Shown here piece after piece: positions 36,901 through 45,500 of a stretch of DNA of 64,000 bases (its first letter is position 1; each line of letters opens with the position of its first letter). The DNA comes from Trissonchulus latispiculum (taxonomy: Eukaryota > Nematoda > Enoplea > Enoplida > Ironidae). Where the stretch lies: NCBI GenBank assembly GCA_030248195.1, contig JASAND010000850.1:1-64000 (forward strand), given 5' to 3'. Made by a program: the position numbers and the translations under genes. Under the pieces are notes generated by a model. The model was not told where the DNA came from. It searched no databases and saw only the letters and a list, made by a program, of their open reading frames with translations.

Positions 36901-39900
36901 AGAAGCTAATGTGGGCCCAAGTACCTTTCAACGGACTTGAGGGTTTGTCATTTAATTGGTATCATTTTGGTGACAGCATTTCAGAAATGGAAAATTTTTG
37001 GCGATTAGAATTATGTGGAGGCCGTAACGTCACAAAATGTAACCCTACCAAAGTAGACTTTTACAAAATGGGCGCTCGCACTTGTAACAAAGCTAAAGAA
37101 GAATTTTATGGCAATTCCTGCGTTGAAAGAATGATCGACGTTATGGACAACGTCTCGGACGCCTTTCGTTACCTTTTATATCACAAGTTCATGGGTGAAA
37201 GTTCGATTAAGGCTGCCGAGGTTCATAAGAACTATCTCGCTTTGATAAATGAATTTCCTGCCTACAACTGGGAAGTTCCAAAAGAACTAAAAGCAATGCA
37301 CCAGGACATCTACCAATTTTGGCGTGGACAGAAAAGGCACTCTGCAAAAGAAGACAGCTTCTTACCAGTCGCTAAAAGAATGAGCTTAATTGACCATCAG
37401 GATATTAGCTACAGTGTCGCAGTAAGTCCTAAAATTATAGTTGCAGATAATTAATTATTAATAATTTGGTAGCAAGCTGCGTCTCTATGTCAGCATTACT
37501 AGGTTAGCTTAACTATTGATAAAACTATTTTTAGAGGAATGCATAACATTATGAATGTCACGGCCCAAACCTTTTTCTAGGACAGCTATCGTAATTAGAG
37601 TTCTGCTGCGATCAAGAATATGCATAGCAGTGTAGCGTAGGCAGTAGTGGAAGTAGCTACTACCTCTCCTCCAAATTCCTTTTATGAAGCGTTTCACCAT
37701 TTTCCTTTAAAAATACTTTAAATCCCCTTTACAATTCCTTAAAAATCCTTTAATAGTATATATTATTTGCGCATTTACTGGAGTGTCTGATATTTGTTGT
37801 ACATTTTCAGATGCGAAAATGAAATGTAACGCTATCTTTACGGTTAACTTTCGTGAAAATGTCAAAATTATTCATTTATTTAAATGAATTAAGCTGTAAA
37901 AATAACGCTGCAACAAAATTGCTTTTTGTTTGGCTTGTCGGAGATCCAGCACGAAAATCAACGCATAATCTATTTCGCAATCCCTTCTCTCACTCGTAAT
38001 CTTTAGTCACACCACCTTCAGTTGGGAGCATACGTGTGCTTGGTTGGCGGTTTTGGGGGGGGGTTCGCCCCCCCCAGACCTGAGCTCTCCCCCCCCCCCA
38101 GAGGGGTCCCTCACCCCCCCCCCCCAGAATCCGGATTTTTCAGGTAAAAATCTTTGTTACCTTTGCTAAAAAAATTTGTTCGTACCATTTTTTAACTCGC
38201 TTGCCCTTTTTCTGTAATTTCTATTAAATCGTTAGTTGTCTGATTTATTTTCTTATTAATTAATCTTATTGTTGAGCTAACTAAAGTTTCTAGGTAAACG
38301 CTCTGGGGTTAGCCTGACATATTTTCTAGTGTGTTTACGGTCCAACCTTCCCTCATTTCAGTCAGGCGCCAGACAGTCCGGCGTCCCCCTAAGTTTATCT
38401 CCCCCACTCCCTTGGCTTCGTCTGGATACGAAATTCTATAGAGAGCCGCCTGGACAATATCTCCTAGGCAGTTCAGGGCTTGTGTTGTGTTACATTGCGC
38501 CAGTCCCTTGTAGTGGTGGTAGTGCCGTGGTTAAACTTCCTAGCTTCTCCATTACCTACAGCAGAATTAAGCGAAATCCAGCAGACATGTAATAGCAGAC
38601 CTGGAATTGGCTGTTCACGGCAGTACTAGCCTAAAAACATTGCTGCACTGACCTACCCACGCACAGACTAAATTTCTAATTTAGTTCAAAGTTCTAAAGT
38701 TCAAGTAATAGATCTCTTCGTCCTGTGTTTTTATAGCTCAATGCACATTTGCTTGAGTATGTAGCTTAGTGCTCAACTGTTAGTAGATTTTCTTATTATT
38801 TAGAAGAAGGCACATGGTGTTTATCATCGATCTATGGAGAAAACAATAACTTCAGGACAACAACTCATTGACCAAATTAACAACTATGCAAACGGGTCCG
38901 AAATTCATATTATATCGCATGTCGCTGTATTATTTGAGGCAGCCAGTACACATGTGATTGATCCTTTGAATCAATGTCTAAGGAACATTAGCGCCATCAG
39001 AGAAAAAGGTCATGCTGACGTTGATAGATTTTTGAAAGTGTATATGGACCTTAGTGGAGAAGTTGAACGCTTTTTGGCATACACCAAGTTCAATCAGAAA
39101 TTTTACAGGTTACTTATAGTTTATGAGTTTTCGATGTAGAAAGTGTCAAATAACTGATATGAATGGTAATGAGAGAGAGAGGCAACATATTATTATAACC
39201 TATTAATTAAACGTACTTTTGACATCCAAGCTTAGATTAAATATTTATTGATTTTTTTATTTTTTATACTATAACAAAAATTAATATTACTTATTTATAC
39301 TTATACCATAATTATGCAGTGAAATTTGAGAAAGACTGGTCGAGCAGTAAGAGCTGTGTTGGGTCTAACGCTTTTCCACTCTCATTCTGACTGACGAATC
39401 GATCTGTAGGAGATACCTACAGAGTTTAGCTAATTTTTGTAACCTCTTGATTTGGTTAAGGGACAATTTCGCCAGACTTCGAATCAGCTTTGAAGATAAC
39501 ACGGTGGAAATATTTCGACAGTCGCCTGCCTACAATTTGTGGGATTTAACAGGTTTGCTTTAGATATATAAGTTTTCCTAATTCTCGCAGACGTCGGTAC
39601 TAGAGGCATGTACGGGTCGAGTTTGAGAAGTTTGTTCATCGACCCGCCCGGCGCTGGCCACTGGCAGTAATGCAGGTCTGTACTGGAACAGTCTGATTTG
39701 TGCACCTGACCACATACCCCTTCAATTTTAGCTCTGAAATATCGATCCTAGCAAAAGTCAAACTTGTTGTGAAATTAACTTGTAAAGGTTAATGTTATGT
39801 AGTAATATTAACAAATAAATAAGCTAAACCATACAGTTGGATGGGCATTTACAATTTAACCACGCTCTCCCCATCAAGGTCGCGGCCACAACTGTTCGTG

Positions 39901-40530
39901 TTCGGACTAGACCACTGGCGCCACTCTTGTATTCAGGAAGAGCAAATAAATTAAAACATAAATGCATATATGAATGTCCACATTATGGTCCGGTAAGAAC
40001 TACCATAGACGTCCTGTAGATATTACAAGACAACCTGTATTTTCTACAAAGGCTTTTGTATTTATCATCTACAAAAGTGATTCCTGTAGTTTCTACTGGA
40101 ACATTTCTAAGACTGTATAGCGATTCTGCTTCTGCTTGTTTCAGCTGATGTTGGAGGAATTCTAAGTTTGTATGTGAGTTGTACGGCAGCAACTTTGGTA
40201 GAAATTGCCGATTTTATTCTGCGATTGATGTGGATTTCAGTGGGAATTCCCATCATTTACATGTGGCAAGGCAAAAAGCCACATCAGAAAAAGGTGGCCG
40301 CTGCGCCCAAAGTTAGTGTAGAGGAACCGTCAGTATCTAGTAAGGCAGAATCGACTCTGCCAGTGGAAACAATTTTGGCGAAGGTTGTTCAGAAGCTGAG
40401 CCCTCAACATAAAGCCAAACATCGACTTGTTCTTGGACAACCCGCAAAGCCGAAAGAACGAAGTGCTGAATCACAGGGAAAATCTGCTCCCGCAAAACCT
40501 CCTAAGCTGAATGGATTGGATAAGCTTTGA
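18784..40530 (+). CDS. DEG/ENaC cation channel subunit (gene A, 11 exons)
   Basis: Exons: 18784-18935, 25526-25693, 26471-26641, 28206-28314, 32052-32129, 32455-32550, 34090-34309, 36100-37421, 38804-39108, 39476-39552, 40145-40530. All phases fit; total 3,084 nt, 1,027 residues. In order: N-terminal gating segment with TSMMGF at 33-38 (usual His-Gly, here Met-Gly); TM1 about 54-74; post-TM1 signature FPEVVICNNFPY (95-106); CIYTFN (164-169); cysteine-rich thumb (268-332); palm CPGDC (340-344); TM2 signature DVGGILSLYV (901-910) followed by S-C-T (911-913) and E919; a basic cytoplasmic tail of about 100 residues. Family members are trimeric sodium or cation channels gated by protons, peptides or force; which applies here is not visible. 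About 490 residues beyond the usual length lie between the palm CPGDC and TM2. The start ATG has no upstream in-frame stop to confirm it. Confidence 0.88.
20592..20618. repeat. Perfect 11-bp-arm palindrome with two TGACGTA cores
   Basis: CATACGTCATG and CATGACGTATG flank a 5-nt centre ATAAG. Each arm contains a TGACGTA core, as bound by CREB/ATF-type bZIP factors in other animals. Function is not shown. Confidence 0.5.
25188..25395 (-). mobile_element. tRNA-derived SINE, copy 1 (5'-truncated head)
   Basis: Read on the minus strand it starts with the 3' part of a tRNA head, including B-box GGTTCGATCC, then a body shared with 49076-49303 (for example GTGAGTGAAAAGCTGAACCT). The tRNA 5' half including the A box is missing here. 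Confidence 0.75.
25526..25693 (+). CDS. Gene A exon 2 (TM1)
   Basis: Acceptor TTATATTTCAG, donor GTAAGC. It encodes TM1 (IWVIINIVLTLLTFFHFAM) and the conserved FPEVVICNN. Phase 2 in, phase 2 out. Confidence 0.92.
25712..26390. repeat. Family E repeat filling most of intron 2
   Basis: Begins with TTAA and GGTATAGTGATTTTTTGGGG only 18 bp after the exon 2 donor. Blocks such as GTTTCCGTTCGGGGTGGATT match the complement of 33700-33740. The right edge is uncertain. Confidence 0.5.
26471..26641 (+). CDS. Gene A exon 3
   Basis: Acceptor TTATTTCTTGTAG, donor GTATAT. It continues the reading frame after the post-TM1 signature with LSGVVKIGNFSNVQNLL. Its last two bases plus the first base of exon 4 make a Cys codon. 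Confidence 0.9.
26971..28184. mobile_element. hAT-like element in gene A intron 3
   Basis: Terminal inverted repeats CAGGGATGGAAACTGGGTCA are flanked by perfect 8-bp duplications CCACGTAT (26963-26970 and 28185-28192), diagnostic of hAT-type integration. Subterminal DNA is made of degenerate GTGACCCAGACCCAA repeats. No transposase frame; a non-autonomous copy. Its right end lies 21 bp from the exon 4 acceptor. Confidence 0.9.
28206..28314 (+). CDS. Gene A exon 4
   Basis: Acceptor AAGGCTTAG, donor GTCAAA. It encodes IYTFNINSSVRKHEE and onward, matching the family position of the conserved CYTFN stretch after joining. It is the only exon here whose phase (1 nt in, 0 out) bridges exons 3 and 5. 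The acceptor is weak (poor pyrimidine tract), so confidence is lower. Confidence 0.65.
28315..28787. repeat. CCCCTTGTGG-motif repeat block
   Basis: Spaced copies of CCCTTGTGG(AC)AGCA alternate with A/T-rich tracts, ending in G and C homopolymers at 28630-28662. No coding region. Confidence 0.5.
28788..29122. mobile_element. Harbinger-like MITE, GTCCGTTT type
   Basis: Flanked by TAA at both sides (28785-28787 and 29123-29125). The right end is GGTATGAACCGGGCT, the same terminus as the elements at 16166 and 44657; the left end GCACGGTTCATA is a mutated form. Subterminal repeats are GTCCGTTT instead of GTCTCTG. Confidence 0.75.
29344..30121. mobile_element. hAT-like element in gene A intron 4
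   Basis: Termini CAGAGTTGGAC and its complement are flanked by perfect 8-bp duplications GCTGCACT (29336-29343 and 30122-30129). Subterminal DNA carries GACCGCGACCG-type repeats at both ends. No transposase frame. Confidence 0.9.
30375..31547. mobile_element. hAT-like element with GGGTACCCGC subterminal repeats
   Basis: 17-bp perfect terminal repeats CAGAGTTGGAAGTGGGT, related to the ends of the 29344 element. Subterminal repeats are of the type CGCGGGTACCCGCGGGT. Target duplication is imperfect (TTACGGGTGAC against TCACGGTGAC). It also contains an internal 100-bp direct duplication (30500-30610 and 30757-30860). Confidence 0.7.
31548..32051 (+). other. Rest of gene A intron 4
   Basis: No recognised element or exon; short TA-rich repeat at 31972-31989. 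Confidence 0.4.
32052..32129 (+). CDS. Gene A exon 5
   Basis: Acceptor TGTTTCAGAG (NAG choice set by phase), donor GTAATG. It encodes EKRLDVILNGAVYDAIY, aligning with the family's GL-x-L-x-L palm strand. Phase 0 both ends. Confidence 0.82.
32455..32550 (+). CDS. Gene A exon 6
   Basis: Acceptor CTCAAACTTTAG, donor GTGAGA. It encodes VFFNMPGYGHDARDM and onward, ending KKE. Phase 0 both ends. Confidence 0.85.
33090..33876. repeat. Family E repeat in gene A intron 6
   Basis: Ends with ACCCCAAAGGGAATCACCGC, matching the family E terminus. It shares long blocks with 2868-3377 and with the complement of 41790-42384. Confidence 0.6.
34090..34309 (+). CDS. Gene A exon 7 (cysteine-rich thumb)
   Basis: Acceptor AGTCTTGCAG, donor GTAAGT. 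It encodes the family pattern YS-x(3)-C-x(12)-C-x-C-x-P and further cysteines. Arg288 stands where most members have a fourth-spaced Cys after C284. Phase 0 in, phase 1 out. Confidence 0.92.
34310..35686 (+). other. Gene A intron 7, left part
   Basis: No element or coding region recognised. A short inverted repeat at 35221-35280 (CCAACAGCGCAAGCTG and its complement) was noted. Confidence 0.4.
35687..36019. mobile_element. hAT-type MITE in gene A intron 7
   Basis: Termini TAGTGATGGGCAC and complement are flanked by perfect 8-bp duplications GTACGAGC (35679-35686 and 36020-36027). Subterminal DNA is repeated GGATATCC. 333 bp, non-coding. Confidence 0.92.
36100..37421 (+). CDS. Gene A exon 8 (palm plus large extracellular insertion)
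   Basis: Acceptor CACCTATTTCTAG, donor GTAAGT; phase 2 nt in, 0 out. The first 30 codons hold the palm motif ECPGDCVIQY. The remaining roughly 410 residues have no family counterpart. They are predicted helix-rich from composition and carry nine cysteines (for example CLSYCSSKTNLC) and four N-glycosylation sequons (NKT, NGS, NVT, NVS). Confidence 0.93.
38054..38140. repeat. G/C homopolymer block in gene A intron 8
   Basis: Long G and C runs separated by TTCGCC and AGACCTGAGCTCT; resembles 17740-17820. Possible G-quadruplex or hairpin former. Confidence 0.4.
38804..39108 (+). CDS. Gene A exon 9 (rest of insertion)
   Basis: Acceptor TTATTATTTAG, donor GTTACT; phase 0 in, 2 out. It encodes 101 residues with one Cys and two sequons (NGS, NIS), ending VERFLAYTKFNQKFY. 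Confidence 0.82.
39476..39552 (+). CDS. Gene A exon 10 (pre-TM2)
   Basis: Acceptor AATTTCGCCAG, donor GTTTGC; 1 nt in, phase 1 out. It encodes LRISFEDNTVEIFRQSPAYN, the strand leading into TM2. It is the exon whose phases bridge exons 9 and 11. Confidence 0.87.
40145..40530 (+). CDS. Gene A exon 11 (TM2 and C-terminus)
   Basis: Acceptor TGCTTGTTTCAG. TM2 carries DVGGILSLYVSCTAATLVE, then a Lys-, Pro- and Ser-rich cytoplasmic tail to the TGA at 40528-40530. Confidence 0.94.
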
Positions 40531-40600
40531 TTTTTCATGGAAACAAGGATAACATTATTAAAGCATTATTACTTATTTATATTTATTTCAGATATTATGC

Positions 40601-40606
40601 AATAAA
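40601..40606 (+). terminator. AATAAA polyadenylation signal of gene A
   Basis: AATAAA lies 71 bp after the stop codon, in the expected orientation and distance for a short 3'UTR. Confidence 0.6.
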
Positions 40607-40916
40607 TATTGACCAAATTCCATACGAAACACAGGAATTTTAAGCTCTACTAAATACAATGCTTTCTGGGCTCAGAGGTGTTATCACTTCGTGTGAAATT
40701 AAATTAGCATCCGACTGAGATAAAGGAAAATCTTCAATTGTAAGCTTTGAACTGTCCCTAAAACAGAACAATCTGCACTAATTTACAGTCAGCACTATAA
40801 GGATACTTAGAGTTTCATTTTGACACCCAATGCTTTGAGCAAACAGTGCTTGACAGTTTTTGTCAATATAAAAATTAATGACATATTCATGTTGAGGATC
40901 CCGGTATGTAGAATCC

Positions 40917-41601
40917 GCTTAAAAGTCTGAACTTTAGAGGAAAGTCATTTGTGTCACTGAGTTTTACTCGGTGGGGAATAGAATGCTTAGAGGTACTTTT
41001 CCATTTAGGAGGTATAAACGGAGTATATAGTTCCATAAAGGAGTATAAACAAGTAACCCCTAGAAGGGGTAAAATTCCGCTCTAGGTGTGGTCGGTTAGG
41101 ATAGTCTGTACTGCCTGCTAAGTGTCCATGTTCCTTGCGGAAACTAAATTGAGGGAGATAAAAGGAGGTAGTTAACACAGCTCTGCTCTGCTTCAGCTTT
41201 CACTCTGTTTGAAACAAATTTTGTGCCGAGGAGTTAAATCATGTCCATCTGGAGAGACTAGGCAGGCGTACTACACCTACAACACTACAACTAGAGACTC
41301 TTTAGCTCAAACCGAGGAAAATGACCCCCAGCTTTCGCAATAGTGAGAATTTTTATTATGCCAAAATCACGCGAATCCATTGGGTAGTTTTTGAGAAATG
41401 GATGTTTAAAACATAATAATCTAAGTTTTGCTAAAACGGTTTTTCGGCGAATTCTCTGGCTTGTTTATACTCCTTTATGGAACTATATACTCCGTTTATA
41501 CCTCCTAAATGGAAAAGTACCTCTAAGCATTCTATTCCCCACCGAGTAAAACTCAGTGACACAAATGACTTTCCTCTAAAGTTCAGACTTTTAAGCGGAG
41601 A
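40917..41601. repeat. Long inverted repeat between the converging genes
   Basis: Arms 40917-41057 and 41459-41601 (about 140 bp, near perfect; for example TATACTCCGTTTATACCTCC and complement) surround a 400-bp centre. The right arm runs on into sequence related to the 14100 element (41602-41760). Confidence 0.8.
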
Positions 41602-41779
41602 ACAACTCCAGCGAATAGGCTTTGATAAAACGTTCAATTGGACGAGGTATCGATTGAGTATAAAGCCAAAACTGTCTGTAAGATTGGGCAGTAGTTTTGA
41701 AAAAACTGATTTTTTGATCCCAAAAATCGTTTTTGACTTTCCTGCCTTAATCACTAGAGATGGCTTGTAGGAACAAAAA

Positions 41780-42384
41780 TGTTAATTTTTGTTCCCTCTT
41801 TCCAGCCAGTACGAGAATCTGGTGTATCAATTAGCAAAGTCAAAATGTGGTTTTTGCAAAAGCATGACCAAATTTTTTCCAGCGTTCGTGGAGCATTTAC
41901 TATGTAAGCTGCTAGAGGGCTGCCACTTACTAGACGTGTTTTACACAAAAATGCCCAGGGACCCTTTTTGGTTGCCCCAATTGCTGCTTTCTAGCTAAAG
42001 TGGTCGCTTGCCAAAGTTGGGAAACGTAGGCAAAATCCAGGTTGCGCTCACATTTTAGCTAATTTCTTTATAACGAAGAGCGGTTTCATAATAATTAAAA
42101 AAGGGCCCTAGCTATTTAATAGTAGAATCGAATGATGTGGCCGACGCCTCTCGACAACATTTACGCGTCTGTAAAAAATCTGGAAAATTAAATTACATCG
42201 AAAATGCAGCAAAATAATTTCCGAGCACTAAAGTTAGGTTAACTGTATCGATTAGAAAGACAGAATGTTAAGCTCCATTTCGATATAAAAATGGCTTCTT
42301 AACTCTAAGGAATGCATGAGCAATAAGGGTCCAAGTTGATGTCAGTTGATGTCTCAGTTGATGTCTCCAAAAGGAATCACCACC
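41780..42384. repeat. Family E repeat abutting the gene B stop codon
   Basis: Right terminus GGAATCACCACC ends at 42384 and is followed by TTAA (42385-42388). It shares blocks with 33090-33250 in inverse orientation. The left edge is not defined. Confidence 0.55.
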
Positions 42385-42596
42385 TTAATTCAGCAATAAT
42401 AATGTACCGAACCTGGAGCTTCTCCTTTCTTCTTCATCGTAGTGGCGTTTATAAGGTATACGAACATGACAGGAATAAGTGTGACAGTGACACACCAACA
42501 GAATCAAAGCCACCAAAAAGAACGCTGATGCAACGGATCCAAGTCCAATCCAAACGTGTCTGGCTTGCTCTAACTCTTTCTGCCCAATTCGGAAAT
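42385..42596 (-). CDS. Gene B exon 9 (TM, tail, stop)
   Basis: Acceptor AAGTTGTGTTCTAG. It encodes the membrane helix VWIGLGSVASAFFLVALILL followed by a short basic tail. The stop TAA lies in a TTAA at the edge of a family E repeat. Confidence 0.88.
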
Positions 42597-45500
42597 CTAG
42601 AACACAACTTATCCAAAAGGCGATTTTATAGAAAGCAGTTGCCTGTGAATATTAAATTATTACTGAAAAGGTTGAGACAACTAACAATAAATTTAATTGT
42701 TTATTCATTGACGGCTGTTGAAAAACTGTCTTTGATGAACCAATGCCTTACGTTTGCCGGGTTCATGCCACTTAAGGTGCTGGTTTCCTTTCGGGTATTT
42801 TTGACTCCTACGGCTTTAATCCTTTGCGCAAAGGGCTAAAACTTAAGAAATAACCTATTTCCGTGCTCTTTAACATTTTAGGACCAGTCCCGTATTTTTA
42901 GGCCAATATATAAGAAAGTTTTAGTTTTTGGCCTTAGGCTCCCAGTAGGTAGACAAGACACGAGATTGCTTGGTATGCCTGGAGTGCCTCCAGTGGTTAA
43001 GTCAGTATAAGCAAACAACTGTTTTTAGGGTCAAAAAATGACAATTTTCGAGGAAATCAGTTTTTTCAAAATTACTGCCACATGTTAAGGACAAAATTGG
43101 CTTAGTTATACTTAATCTATACATCGTCCAAATGCACTTTTATAAATGCCTATTAGCCGGACTTTATTGCTTTCAGCTAGAGATTTGGCCGAAAAACCAT
43201 TTTGGGAAAACTGCAATTAGTTTGTTTCGAACATCGATTTCTCAAAAACTACTCGACGGATTCCGGAGATTTTCGGACAGAATCGAAATTCGCACTTCTG
43301 CGGAGGGACGTTTTTCTTTGTTTGGGCTAAAACATATTGAGTAGCAAGAAAACTCAATCTCAATGCGAAGTTGCGAAATTTCGTGTTACTGTGCATTTGG
43401 CCGATTTTCTCGACGTTAAGACCTGCTGAGCCAAATCCAAAAAAACGACCCTCGACCCATATGTCCACTGCATGACAGCACAAGTAAAATTTTGGCCGAT
43501 TCTTCAGTTTTGAGAAATCGATGTTCAAAAATGTTTGGTCAATTTAGACCTAAATTTAAATTCATCCTGTTAGATGTCAGAACCTCTGAAAATTTCTATC
43601 ATTTTTTTGCTAGTTTTGCCAGTTTCGTAAGCTCATGTGAATTTACAGATAATAAGCTTTAAAACGATGTATAAAGCTCGTTCTAACTCCCAAAATTGCG
43701 AAAGTTATAGCGTTTCAAAAAATCACCACAAAAGCACTGCACAAAAGGATACCACCACCTGAAGCAAAACACTGATTACAGAAAAACTATGTACGTACGT
43801 TCACACCATTGTCCAAAAAACTGTGCTTCGCAGAAGCAATGGGCCCCGCCGTTGTAATAAAAGCATTCTGCACCATTGTAGCAGGGATTATCATTGCATC
43901 GAACAAGCATATCTGAAATGAAGAGTTAGTAAGTCTCTTTGGACTTATATTTCCAGTCTCTTGAGCTCAAGGAAAGATTTAATCAAAACATGCTGAAACT
44001 ACAGAAGCGGAACAACGATCATTAATTAGATGACATTCATTAACCTTTCGCCGGCAAGCATTCAATTCCGCTATCAGTTTCAACACAAATGCTCTGAGAT
44101 GGACACACTCCCACGGTGCATGTTGAATTCTAAATATGAAAGAATTGAGCGTTGGATGTCAGTTGTTATGCGTGAGATTCAAATATGCGAACGAATTAAC
44201 CAGAATTACTCAATTTGGAGAACATGTAGGCACAAGCCAATAACAGAACCTCCTCCCATACCGAATGGTCGTAGAGGGAGACGCAATCTGGCAAAGCTGT
44301 CTACCTACTCCCACACAGAACTACATAGGAGGGTAATTATTCAGTAGTTTCTCAAAGCGGTCTCCATGCCTGTGCACTTGCCTGTGTGTCTACTGTGCAA
44401 CCAATCAGATTGCCATTGTAAATATCTTGCTAATCAAAGGGGATCACAACACATCGTTTTCTGCCATCCAACCCTCTCGTTTTTGCGAAAAAAATTCTGC
44501 AGCAATCTAAGTTTTTAGTTTTATCCCTACCTCACTTTGTAAATCCCTTCCCATCCGCTGGAGGAGAGTAAGGAGAGGTTAACTAGCCAGGCCATGGCGC
44601 AAAGACAAGAACAAGATTCGGTGGCTAACTCCTTCGTCTACATAAAGACAGGCTAAAGCCCGGTTCATACTTGTCTCTGAGTATCTGTCTTTATGTCCTT
44701 GTCTCAATGTCTCTGTCCTTTTGTCTCTAAGCTGATAGAGACAAGACGTTCACAGTTAAAAGGACAAAAGGACAGAGACTCGGTCATGTGACAACTAATT
44801 CAAATTCCATTGGTCACTGGATTTAATCAAAACCGAACAAAAACTTTTTCAAATTGATTAATATCTTCTTAATATTGCTGCTCCGTTTACAGCTAAACTT
44901 ATATATGTTGAAAACTGACTTTAAAATTTGATACAAGTGCAGTTACCTTAAAATATCTAACCTAACTGACTGCTCACGTGATATTATTCTATGTTCTGAT
45001 TGGCTGTCTCTTAAGGACAGGCAGAAAAGTTGAGCATTGTTCAACTTCGCTTAGAGACACTTAAGGACAGCTTAGACACGAAAGGACAAAAAGACAGAGA
45101 CAAGTATGAACCGTATAGAGACAGAGACATAGAGACAAGTATGAACCGGGCTTAAGGGGTCAAAACCGATAAGGTTAATGTTAACCGTGGCTATTTAGCT
45201 TACTCAGTAAAGGGATTGCATACGTTCCTTTGAGGAGTCTCCTGTTTCCTGCTATCTTCTTGCTATCCGTTGGCTGTTGGCTGTGCCCGGTTGATACTTT
45301 CTGTTGCCTTTTTGTCTTTGGTTATCAGTTTTCATAAAGACAAATTGGTTCATCTTGTTTTGCCGAATTTTCTTTACCTGCTTTCATTTGTCCGTTTTGA
45401 CTGAATTTTGCTCTACATACCAATCAAACCTTTGCTGCTTTGCTGGATTGCTGCTTCTGTTTTCAAGTAACTTACTAAAGCTTCAAGTTGCAGCCCAGCT

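Noticed and set aside
42336..42839. 167-codon + strand frame
   Set aside because: It is antisense to the last exon of gene B, whose splice phase, membrane helix and stop fit the minus strand.
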